Shown here: positions 1 to 8,971 of the stretch, piece after piece | How the letters are laid out: each line of letters starts with the position of its first letter | How positions within the stretch are numbered: the first letter of the stretch is position 1 | NCBI GenBank assembly: GCA_022495995.1 | Contig: JAFEMH010005409.1 | Span: forward strand, 100,072-164,071 | Origin: Adenophora triphylla var. japonica | Taxonomy: Eukaryota; Streptophyta; Magnoliopsida; Asterales; Campanulaceae | Length of the DNA: 64,000 nt | Reading direction: 5' to 3' | Translations under genes and position numbers: made by a program | The notes under the pieces: generated by a model | What the model saw: the letters and a program-made list of their open reading frames with translations, nothing else | Databases searched by the model: none | What the model was told of the DNA's origin: nothing

Positions 1-2
1 TA

Positions 3-745
3 AAGGGAGTCAAAGTCCCTGATGGCTACTCGTCAAACATATCTCCTTGTGTACATCTAGAGGAAAGAACTATTTGGGGTCTTAAGAGCCATGATAGTCC
101 TATTTTGCTCTAACAACTACTCCCTTTAGCTGTTCGAAAAGCATTGCCTACTTCTGTTGTAAAAGCCATCATTGAGTTGGCAAATTTCTTTAGGCAATTA
201 TCCTCAAAGGTGAATACACTTACTGATCTCGAAAAGATACAAGATCGGATGGCTGTCACACTATGCGCTCTCGAGAAAATATTCCCACCATCTTTCTTTG
301 ATGTTATGGAGCACTTGCCAGTGCATTTAGCCGAGGAGGCCTTGCTAGCAGGCCCAATACAATTTCGTTGGATGTATCCGGTAGAGAGGTACATCCTTAT
401 TAAATTTACTTTGAAAAAAGTTAAATTCCTTTTTACATCTGGTTTAGCATAAGTAAATGTTTTTGTAGGTTTCTACTTACATTAAAATTATATGTTCGAA
501 ATCGAGCCCACCCCGAGGCCTCCATAGCTAAGGCAATTGTGGCTGAAGAATGCATTACTTTTTGTACACAATATTTGGATGACATTGAGACAAAGTCCAA
601 TCGTCCTAGAAGAAATGATGATGAAGGTGACGAGTTAGGCCGCTTTGTAGGAAAAGAAGAGGTAATTACCCTTGATTATATCATACAAGTACAAGAGCAT
701 AGATATGTGCTTTTCAATACTGAAAATGTTGAATAATACCTAGCG
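3..745 (+). pseudogene. CACTA transposase remnant, DUF4218 region (two exons)
   Basis: This is the C-terminal half of a TNP2-type CACTA transposase. The first exon, 3-388, reads in one frame and contains the family signatures KVPDGYSSNIS, LANFFRQLSSK, FFDVMEHLPVHLAEEA and RWMYPVER. It is broken by a TAA at 111-113. A GT-AG intron (389-468) restores the frame into a second exon starting at 469, with YVRNRAHPEASIAK and AEECITFCTQYLDD, which then closes at 736. An intact relative would continue through a further intron. The N-terminal transposase core with the catalytic acidic residues would lie left of the window. The protein normally binds subterminal repeats and cuts the element out. This copy is dead. 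Confidence 0.85.
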
Positions 746-830
746 TAAGTGATTCCTTACATGAGGCTTACATCCCTTATATCTTTTATATTTTAAATTA
801 ATACTTAATTCATATTTCCAATATGCTCAG

Positions 831-1740
831 AATGCATCATGCACATTTGAGGGAGACACTACCTCGTAATCAATGACATCTTATAGAGAAAGAACATAAT
901 GATAAGTTTGTTAGCTGGTTTAAGGATTATGTAAGTATGAAACCACTTTCATATGATACTTTCAATTTTTTGTTTTAAATATTTTCTTATTAAATTTTGT
1001 TTTTTATAAAAGGTATGCATGATGAAAGATGTAGTGCCCGAAAGAATTAAAAGTCTTGCATTGGGTACTCATATGGATACGAGGCGGTTTAAGTCTTACA
1101 TAATAAATGGTTTTTGATTTCGAGTGAAGGATGTCGATAGACGAAGGAAAACTCAAAATAGTGGAGTCATGCTAAATGCAAGTGTGACAAGTTTTTCAAG
1201 TCGAAAGGATAATAATCCCATTGTAGGGGATGTTAACTTCTATGGGGAGTTTATTGAGATCCTTGAAATTCGTTATAGCAACTCAATAAGATTTGTATTG
1301 TTTAAATGTGATTGGGTTGATAACCGGACATGCAAGATGGAAGATGAGCAAAAATTTACTCTTGTAAACTTCAATCACAAGTTGTATAAGGATAATCGAG
1401 TTGGTGATGAACCATTCATATTAGCATCTCAAGCTGAGCAAGTTTGGTATGTTAAAGATCCTATAGAAAGTGATTGGAAAGTTGTGATGAGGATTACACC
1501 AAGAGATAGTTTTGACATATATTAAAATGATGATAAACAAGTTTCAGATTCGATTCCAGAATTGGTACCATTTTGCTCACAAGATCTGGATGAAAATGTT
1601 GCTAACGAAGAAGCATCGTGGGTGCGAGAGGGAGTTGATGGGGTCGAGATTGAAACTACTAATATCAATGATGTTGATGTTGATATGGCCGATAATAATG
1701 ATGTTGATATGGCCGATAATGATGATGATAAGTTTGAGTA
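831..1740 (+). pseudogene. CACTA transposase remnant, DUF4216 region
   Basis: This is the 3' continuation of the same transposase. A short exon at 831-930 encodes the recognisable stretch IEKEHNDKFVSWFKDY but carries a stop near its start. It ends at a GTAAGT donor at 931. The next exon starts at 1013 and contains the DUF4216 hallmarks SYIINGF, RRKTQNSGVMLNA, GEFIEILEI and FVLFKCDWVD, then QAEQVWYVKDP. A TGA interrupts it near 1114 and a TAA follows at about 1523. After that, the same frame runs on into an acidic tail (repeated DVDMAD) that ends at a TAG at 1738-1740. The exon order and the splice sites are plant-like. The gene is a pseudogene. Confidence 0.85.
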
Positions 1741-1741
1741 G

Positions 1742-1911
1742 TATTTGTTTAGATCTTATTTGCTTACTATTACTAAGACAATGTTATTACTTATGTTTCA
1801 TGTGTCAATCAAACTTGTTATTTTTGTATGGTTGAATATTAATATTGTTACTTGTAATATGTATTTGTTTAGATCTCATTTGCTTAATATTTACTAAGAC
1901 AATGTTATTAC
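1742..1911 (+). repeat. About 119-bp tandem repeat, copies 1 and 2a
   Basis: An AT-rich unit beginning TATTTGTTTAGATC is repeated head to tail just after the transposase stop codon. Copy 1 is 1742-1861. Copy 2 starts near 1862 and is cut at 1911 by the 1912-3504 insertion, resuming at 3505. It resembles noncoding DNA of the CACTA element and has no coding capacity. Confidence 0.8.
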
Positions 1912-1933
1912 TAAAATTTGTGTCTCTCCGTCT

Positions 1934-1941
1934 TATATATA
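1934..1941 (+). promoter_or_regulatory. TATA-like box upstream of the inserted gene
   Basis: TATATATA lies 22 bases inside the insert and about 140 bases upstream of the best ATG (2081). It is the only clear core-promoter-like site in the insert. Transcription is not demonstrated. Confidence 0.35.
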
Positions 1942-2080
1942 GGTGGGTTGTGCTGAAACTGTAGTGTGGTGGTTCGGTTGGGAATTGGAAGGAGAATTTG
2001 ATTGTGGTGGTGTGTTTATTGTTGCACTTTCTTTGTGATTTTTGTGTGGAGGTTTTTTTGTTGGTTTTTGTGTTGAAAAT

Positions 2081-3504
2081 ATGCCTCATAAAGAGAGAGA
2101 CGTTAGAGGGGGTAGCAACAAGAAGGGTAGACAAAACCCGCCGCCCGTAGTCCCAAATGATCCCACTCCCCCTAATGCATCATTACCTTATATGGGTTTG
2201 GCCCAGTTGACCTCTACTCAAAAGAAAAAATGGCAGAATTTGGAGGGTAGAAAATTCCAAGTCACCACTTTCCTTCACATGCCGGTTTTGCAGGATTTGG
2301 GTTTGGACACATTAGTAATGGAGTTGATGATGCAGGCCAGGTTAGGTAACTTCCTGGGGAAGAGGGCCGATACTTATTTAAGATACTCCCTAGAGTTCCT
2401 GTCAACTTTGGAGAGAGGTAAGGGGTCACAAGAAAATTCAATTCAGTTTAATTTGGATGATGGAACATATAGAGTGACCTATAATGAGTTGAGGGAAGTC
2501 TTTGGTGTGGATCAGCCGAGGGGAAATTGGTTAGATGTTGATGGGGCGGGGTGCTTTTTCTTTTCGGATCTCACCGGATTGCCTTGTAATAAGAAACATC
2601 TTAGGGCTTCCTCTCTTTCTCACTTGGCTTGGAAGTTATTTTACAGAGGGCTATCTATGTCATGGTTGGCAAATGGAGAGCCAACCCAACTGAATGCGGC
2701 TATGGTGAATCTTTTGAGAACGGGGTTGAGGAGTTTTCAGGTGATCCCTGACTGGGTTGAGATTTTTGATAGTAGATGTGAGGCATTTGCTTTGAGCAAA
2801 AAGGGAAACATCTCAATAGGGGGGATGATCACGTTGCTTGCGAAATCTTGTTTGGGGGAACTAAAACCCGAGGCGGTGAAATTGACGGGAGGCACGAGTT
2901 TTTATTCTAGAGACTAGCTAGTGCAATATGACAAGTTTGTGAGGGACCCGAGGGCGGCAAACAACAGGTCTTTATTGTTTGAATATGGTACTCCCAGGAG
3001 AACGGTCTCTTGCTCGGTAGGGGACACCTTTCCGAGTGGTGCGCAGGCCAGGCATTGGCGTATGTCGGGTGTAGATGATGAAATGGATCCGGTTGATGAG
3101 GAGGATGATGAGGAGCACGATCAGGATCAGGAGAGGCAGGGAGGTCAAGGTGGAGAGCAGAACCAGAGCCATCAAATCTCTTTGGATCAGTGGTCTCTGA
3201 TGAAAGCATATTTGGATGAGCAGGAACGATCAAGGATAGATCGAGAGCAGAGCCGACATGCTTTGGAGGATGTCAGATGGGAGGAAGTTCAGGATCGTTT
3301 TGAGGGGCTGGAGGATGATACTGCCATTTTGGTAGCCCGGTCTAGGAAGTTGGAGGCATGGGCAATGTAGACAAAGACCCGGAGTTACGAGCCAGTTTCT
3401 GAGGATTATTTGGCTATGATGCAGTTGAGAGCCACTGCTCGTGCTCAGAGGTGTTCTTCCCGTCAGACCTACTATCAGGGACAAGGCTCCGGCTCTCATC
3501 AGTG
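2081..3504 (+). pseudogene. Athila ORF1 / putative plant transposon protein, broken
   Basis: One frame from ATG 2081 to TGA 3502-3504 would encode about 474 residues but is cut by TAG codons at 2915-2917 and 3368-3370. The first part contains TYLRYSLEFLSTLERG and IQFNLDDGTYRVTYNELREV. This pattern is typical of the Athila ORF1 / plant transposon protein family found in Ty3 retrotransposons. The family's molecular function is not established. The middle is acidic and Glu/Asp-rich. The C-terminal part (Q-, E- and R-rich, around RIDREQSRHALEDV) looks like a coiled coil. An upstream in-frame extension to 2042 lacks an ATG. No gag zinc knuckle, protease or reverse transcriptase follows, so the gene travels alone here. 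Confidence 0.7.
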
Positions 3505-3703
3505 ATGTTATTACTTATGTTTCATATTTCAATCAAACTTGTTATTTTGTATGGTTGAATATTAATATTGTTAGTTGTAATATGTATTTGTTTAGATCTT
3601 ATTTGCTTACTATTACTAAGACAATGTTATTACTTATGTTTCATGTTTCAATCAAACTTGTTATTTTGTATGGTTGAATATTAATATTGTTAATTGTAAT
3701 ATG
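3505..3703 (+). repeat. About 119-bp tandem repeat, copies 2b and 3
   Basis: This is the continuation of the tandem repeat after the insertion. The rest of copy 2 is followed by a full copy 3 from about 3584 to 3703. The unit is the same as at 1742-1911, with a few substitutions. From 3704 to 4001 I see no gene, only unrecognised CACTA interior. Confidence 0.8.
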
Positions 3704-4001
3704 TATTTGTTCTGCTTCTTTTACATTGGTTACTGGTACTATTTTGACTTGTTTCTTGGCTTCAAATTGATATATTTGTAAGGTTTCTCGCAACTCTACT
3801 AGTAAGGCGGACAGGCGAAACTGATCCCTGCCACTGCTGAGTATTTGGAAAGAAGGATCTTCGTCAGAACCCCTGCTATCAAAAAGTAAGTTTTTCAAAA
3901 ACCTCTTTCGTTAGGAACTGAAAAATATTTGGTTCTTAAAATTTCATAAATGAAATTTTTTTTTGTGGTAGAGTGGGAGGGGATATGATGTGATCTATTC
4001 A

Positions 4002-4211
4002 TTGTTGTTCTTGTTGTTGTTCTTTATTCTTTATTCTTTATTCTTGTTGTTATTCTTGTTGTTGTTGTTGTTGTTGTTCTTTATTCTTTGTTGTTGTTGT
4101 TGTTGTTGTTGTTGTTCTTGATGTTCTTTATTCTTGTTGTTGTTGTTGTTGTTGTTGTTCTTTATTCTTTATTCTTTGTTGTTGTTATTCTTGTTGTTGT
4201 TGTTCTTTGTT
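4002..4211. repeat. Compound GTT/TTC microsatellite
   Basis: About 210 bases made almost only of GTT triplets, broken by TCTTTATTC blocks (for example TTATTCTTTATTC). It is a low-complexity compound microsatellite in the noncoding part of the outer CACTA element. Confidence 0.9.
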
Positions 4212-4337
4212 AAGCTTTCAAGAAGGATTTTGTTTAGATTGAACCATAATTTGCTAACAAAGAACTACATTCCATGACCACTTCGAAGCCTTGTTAAAAG
4301 AAAATGGTCCCAAAGACATGTTTCATCATCTATAATA

Positions 4338-4611
4338 CCCCCTTCATCCCAAAATCAGAGCCCCTAATGTCTGGCACACATTTTTATGTAAAATATTTGA
4401 CTCTCTATTTAGAAGGTTGAGCCGCTATAAAGGAGTACTCACCAATGGTAAAAGTACACACTTTCTATGCCTAAATGTTTGACCTACTATGGATGATTAC
4501 AAAATGGTAAAAATGTAAACTTTCTATGCATAAATTGAAATTTTTTGTTAAGACAATTTTTTAGGACACTTCAAAAAGGAACGAGGGACTTTTATTTTGG
4601 GACTGAGGGAG
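4338..4611. mobile_element. Stowaway-type MITE, 274 bp
   Basis: The left end CCCCCTTCATCCCAAAAT and the right end ATTTTGGGACTGAGGGAG form terminal inverted repeats of the CTCCCTCNNTCCCAAAAT type that defines Stowaway MITEs. The element is flanked by TA on both sides (4336-4337 and 4612-4613), the target duplication of Tc1/mariner transposases. It has no coding capacity, so mobility would depend on a mariner-type transposase elsewhere. Confidence 0.88.
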
Positions 4612-4813
4612 TAATTTCTTTTCTTAATTCTGGATTGCACAAGGAACGTGGTTCTGCATGATGTCATTGAGCAACTTCTCAGGTCACATTTTCTGTCATC
4701 CACTATTACCTGATTCTTTCATAAGACCCTAAAGTTGTATTAATGTGATTGACTGAACAAATTCATTAGATATGCTCTCTCCTTATCTTTGTAGATTAAC
4801 ATGAAGTTCATAA

Positions 4814-5781
4814 TGTGGGCTCCTCCCAACTCTCGAGACCTATAAACTCGTGTCCCAGGATGGAGAGTCCCAAAATACACCATTTTAAAAAAAACTTTTC
4901 TTTACTTTAACTTGAAAAGTACACAACTCATTTTCAAAACAATTTCAAAATAACCTCTTTACACGGAGGCGATATATAACCATGTTTAAACCAAACACTA
5001 CCTGTTTATACAAATATACAACTAGTAAGGCTTAAAAAAGCCAACCATACCACAAACCACACTCACATTTAATTACAATACAAACCAACTGAACATGGTT
5101 ATAAAAGTTTTATATACAAAACCTTTCCCCAAAAGAATAACAACCAACAATCCCAACTCCCCATGACAACACATACCCCAACAACCAAAAGATGTACAAA
5201 CTCCTTCCCCGGCCTCACTGGTCCGGTCTGCCTGTCTCAGCGGGATCTAAAAAAAATAAAGGGAGAAGGGGTGAGATAAAATCTCAGCAAGCTATTATGT
5301 ATGCAACAATATGCCATACAAGATGCAACACATAAACAGGTTGCTCAACAAATATGTAACACACACAGGTTGCTCATAATCACATTGGGAAAATAGTAAA
5401 CACATTACGTTACCTTTCCCTTTACCTTTTTCCATCTGAATCATATGTAGTACTACGGTGGGAGTCATACTCCTCTCATTTTGTGAACTGCTAGTGCACA
5501 TTCACATCTTATACGACCCCTTATAGAGATCCATATAAGCTACCTCGCTATCTTGTGGCATGACTGCACATATCCACAGAAGCTGAACCCCTCAATCCGT
5601 GGGCACAGAAAGGGGTGAATGGTAAGAGTATAAGGACATCCAAGCACCTTATGAAATATCTTCTCATAAGTGGTTGCATTCCCTATACCCCCAAAGATCA
5701 ACTGGTATACCATATTCAAGCACATCATAAATACTTGAAAATAAGTCCACCCAATGGGACATCAACATATATATAACATGG
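4814..5781 (-). repeat. Tekay LTR1, left piece
   Basis: This is the left 968 bases of LTR1, starting TGTGGGCTCC. It is homologous to the left part of LTR2 (28137 onward) and LTR3 (35150 onward). It is interrupted at 5781 by element B. Its last five bases, CATGG (5777-5781), are one copy of B's target duplication. For this minus-strand element this is the U5/R-side part of the 3' LTR of unit 1. Confidence 0.92.
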
Positions 5782-7490
5782 TGTGAATGTGTGCCCAAAA
5801 TTTTGTGTTTGTTGGATTCACGCTAGTTTGAATACATCCGGTTTAATTTGAAAAACGGAGTCGCCACGCCATTTTGATTACCTCAAAACTTTGAAAAAAA
5901 GGTTTTATGGGTTCGGAGGTTAAGTTACCCCTTGGGAAGAACGGATCGTCGTTCACCCAAGGTGCCTTGCCGGAGCAAGTCTCCCAAGATTCCATTAATC
6001 GTGCTTGCTTGCGTGCTTTCTTGTGTGCATGTGTTTGATGATAAGGAGGGAATGTCCCAAGTCGTCTTCCGGACGTACAAACCATTTGTTGGTTGTCGCT
6101 CGGGATTTCATGGATTTTATGTATTCGGGATTATGATCCCGTCCTCATCTTGGACTTGTGATCATCGCATTTTTTGGACCTTGGGACTTGCGTGATCGAG
6201 AGAATGACTCTCTTTGTAGTCAAAGATGAGGTTCTTTAGAAAAGGAGGGTCCTTAGCCCATCAATCCTACACTTTAAGATGGTCGAGCTCGTATAGATGC
6301 TTCATACTCATCTTAAGTGATAATCGGAGATATAGGGTTCAAAGGTGTCCCTTTTCTAAAGAGATTATGGAACCTTTATGGAAGGTACGATGTAAAGATA
6401 GGATCTTTTACATCGGTCCGTTCCGAGGTTACTAATGGGGAATGGGGGAATGTATGTAAAAATGACATTTTTAATGAAAAGATGACATTTTTGGGTTGCA
6501 AATGATGCATTTGATTCAAATAAATGATCTTTATTGCAAATGATGCATAAAGATATGATTTTTATGCAAATGATGCATTTTTATGAAGAAATTGGCATTC
6601 ATTATGCAAATGATGCATAAAGATTGCATTTTGAAAAGCATATGATGCTAGTTTATGGTAAAGACATGATCTTTAAAGCAAATGATTCTTGGAAAAGAGA
6701 TTTTGAATGCAAAGGATGCATTTTGATTGAAAAGATTTGATTTTTATATGCAAAGGATGCATAAAAATGACATTTTTATTGGAAAATGGGGGTTTTAGGT
6801 GCAAAGGATGCACCTTTATAGGGAAAGACTACATTTTTTTATGACAAATGATGTCTAATGCATGCAAAAGGGGAAGGGGGAATATAAAGATGTGATCTTT
6901 AATCTACCAAGTCCCAAGCAATATAAAGGCAATGCAATGAGCAATTTATAAAGCAATTAGGATGCAAGGTTAGGGCGTGCGAGGTTACCAATGGCTTCCT
7001 TCTTCTTTGGATGGAGCTAGGAGGAGAGGTTGCTCTTGGATCTTCAAGGAGGAGGGAGGTAGCTTCTTGGCCTTCTTCTTCACCTTCTTGGATTTCCAGC
7101 AGCTTCTTGGGGGGATTTCTTCGTAATATGAGTAGTTGATGCCTTTTGTGGATGATTAAAATGGATAGAGGAGGGCTCTATTTATAGGCAGTCTGGATAA
7201 GGCTAATGAGGCCGTGCGGCTAGGGACCGCGAGCTAATGCAGCCGTGCGGCATTATCCATTGTGACTCAGCATTTCTAGAACCATGCAAGGTGGCAAATT
7301 CTAGAAACTTCTTCCTAATTAAGAAAAACGTGTTTCTTAATTAGGAAGGCTCCTCTTCAGCCTTTAATTAATTTGGAACTGTTCCGGAATATTTCCGGAA
7401 CACTAGGAAGGTCCGGGGAATTACCGGAAAACTTACCGAAATTGCCGGGAAATTTAACCGGAAGGCATGAGCCAGATTTGGGTACTTACA
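5782..7490 (-). repeat. Element B 3' LTR (left copy)
   Basis: 1709 bases with TG...CA ends, nearly identical to 20437-22145. It contains many spaced GCAAATGATGCAT-like motifs between about 6490 and 6770. A minus-strand TATA box lies at 7179-7186. The short reading frames within it occur unchanged in both LTRs and are LTR sequence, not genes. Confidence 0.95.
7179..7186 (-). promoter_or_regulatory. TATA box of element B LTR (left copy)
   Basis: TATAAATA on the minus strand, within CCTATAAATAGAGCC. It is well placed as the core promoter of a minus-strand retrotransposon. The right LTR carries the same site at 21834-21841. Confidence 0.7.
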
Positions 7491-7503
7491 GAAGCCCCTC
7501 GGC
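7491..7503 (-). other. Polypurine tract of element B
   Basis: On the minus strand the sequence GCCGAGGGGCTTC abuts the start of the 3' LTR. It is purine-rich enough to act as the plus-strand primer site, although two pyrimidines lie next to the LTR. Confidence 0.5.
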
Positions 7504-8971
7504 AACGTCACTTGCAAGGCGAGTGGGGTTGTCGATAGAAAATGATCCAATCTGGCGAATGCCGAGACGGATTGGGAGACCGAGGTGGTCGAGTGGCTGA
7601 ACCTCTTATGAAAGGCTACCTACGTATCCCGGAGGAATCAAGCCAGGCCGTAGTTCGGAGTAGGATCCGCTGAGGAATGAAGAAGAGAAAACTGGTCTCT
7701 TGCTGGGGAAATAGAAGAGAAAATGACCTAGGAGGTCAAGCAATTGATCCTACTGGGGATATGCTAGAAGTGACCGAGGTGGTCGGATAACAAAGTCTCT
7801 TATGAGGGACTACTTCATCACTGAGGAGTGACAAAGAAACAGGGTGACCAAAGTGGTCGGATGGCTGGACCTTTTATAAAAGGCTACCTACGTATCCCGG
7901 AGGAATCAAGCCTTGATCGTAGTTCAAGCATCACTAGATAGTTAGGAACGATGTCTAGGATCCTTGAGGGTTTTGACAATTAATGGAGGCTGTCACCTGA
8001 GGAAACTAGAGCTTACGTCACTATCGAGAAGATAGAGGTAGCTAAAGCTGGATGACGTTATTTCTTTATGACGGAAATAACGAAGACTAAAGCTTACGGC
8101 GCTATCTCTTTTTGACAGAGATAGAGGTAGCTAAAGCTAGAAGAACTTAAGTATACTTCACTATTCGTGATAGAGGTATCTTAAGTTAAGAATAACTCGA
8201 GCATACGTCACTATCCAGGATAGAGGTAGCTTAAGTTTAGAGGAACTTGAGCATACGTCACTATTCGGGATAGAGGTAGCTTAAGTTTAGAGGAACTTGA
8301 GCATACGTCACTATTCGGGATAGAGGTAGCTTAAGTTAGGATAACTTAGCATACGTCGCTATTCGGGATAGAGGTAGCTTAAGTTAAGAGAACTTAGCAT
8401 ACGTCGCTATCCGGGATAGAGGTAACTTAAGTTTAGAGGAACTTGAGCATACGTCACTATTCGGGATAGAGGTAACTTAAGTTAGGATAACATAGCATAC
8501 GTCGCTATTCGGGATAGAGGTAGCTTAAGTTAAGAGAACTTAGCATACGTCGCTATCTGGGATAGAGGTAAGCTCAGTTTAGAGTTTTGACAATTCGGAG
8601 GTTGTCACCTATCATTATCCCGTTATAACGGAATTAACGGAGGCGACTGGGAAGAAAGCTCAATTGCTTAGGAGATAAGGGATATCTTCTGAAAAAGATG
8701 TTATCTTAGTTAAAAGATAACGGGAATTGCATGCCCAAGTGGAGGGTTCAGGGGCAGGATTGTAATTTCTGCTCAGAGCGAATGAGGCCGCCCGGCATGA
8801 GATGGAGAAAAAGGAGCCGTACGGCTAGAAACCTGTTTTTTCCAGATTATTTAAAATCAGATTTGAACGGGCCATTGGCATTGTTGCCGCCCAAGAACTG
8901 CTGAGGAAGAAAGAGAGGAGGGAGAGAATTTCTTCAAAATCCTTCAATTCCCTTTGATTCTATCGATTGGA
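7504..8971. repeat. Element B 3' region with tandem repeats and hairpins
   Basis: There is no coding sequence. From about 8010 to 8580, roughly ten copies of a 55-62 bp unit (core GCATACGTC, then CTATYCGGGATAG, then AGGTAGCTTAAGTT) lie in tandem. Perfect short hairpins are frequent: CCTTTTATAAAAGG at 7870-7883, nine-base arms at 8056-8064/8074-8082, eight-base arms at 8102-8109/8117-8124, CCGTTATAACGG at 8620-8631 and eight-base arms at 8700-8707/8714-8721. A CCTACG...CGTAGTTC module occurs at 7619-7655 and 7887-7925. Variable tandem repeats in this position are known for Tat-lineage elements. Confidence 0.8.

Larger units (their letters stand above)
1912..3504 (+). mobile_element. 1.59-kb gene-bearing insertion with about 10-bp target duplication
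   Basis: The second copy of the 119-bp tandem repeat is split here. The sequence ATGTTATTAC lies immediately before the insert (1902-1911) and again immediately after it (3505-3514), and the repeat then continues in register. This proves an insertion with a 9-11 bp duplication. The insert has no terminal inverted repeats, no poly(A) and no LTRs that I can see. It contains a TATA-like site, a leader and one long reading frame whose stop codon (3502-3504) is the last three bases of the insert. The mechanism is unknown. A 9-11 bp duplication would fit a MULE-type or a target-primed event. Confidence 0.7.
1..4808 (+). mobile_element. Outer CACTA (En/Spm) transposon, left visible part
   Basis: This block holds decayed transposase exons reading left to right (3-1740), followed by noncoding DNA with a tandem repeat, a captured or inserted gene, a microsatellite and a MITE. 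The left terminus lies outside the window. I infer that the right terminus is the CACTA end at 50304. The retrotransposon chain between 4814 and 49099 is bracketed by one target duplication, so 4813 and 49105 were once neighbours, and the transposase strand fits a 3' end on the right. The element cannot encode an active transposase. The part between 3704 and 4001 shows no recognisable coding sequence. Confidence 0.75.

Noticed and set aside
5843..6505. Several 60-87 codon frames that also occur at 20498-21160.
   Set aside because: Identical frames in both LTRs of element B; they are LTR sequence with no domain.
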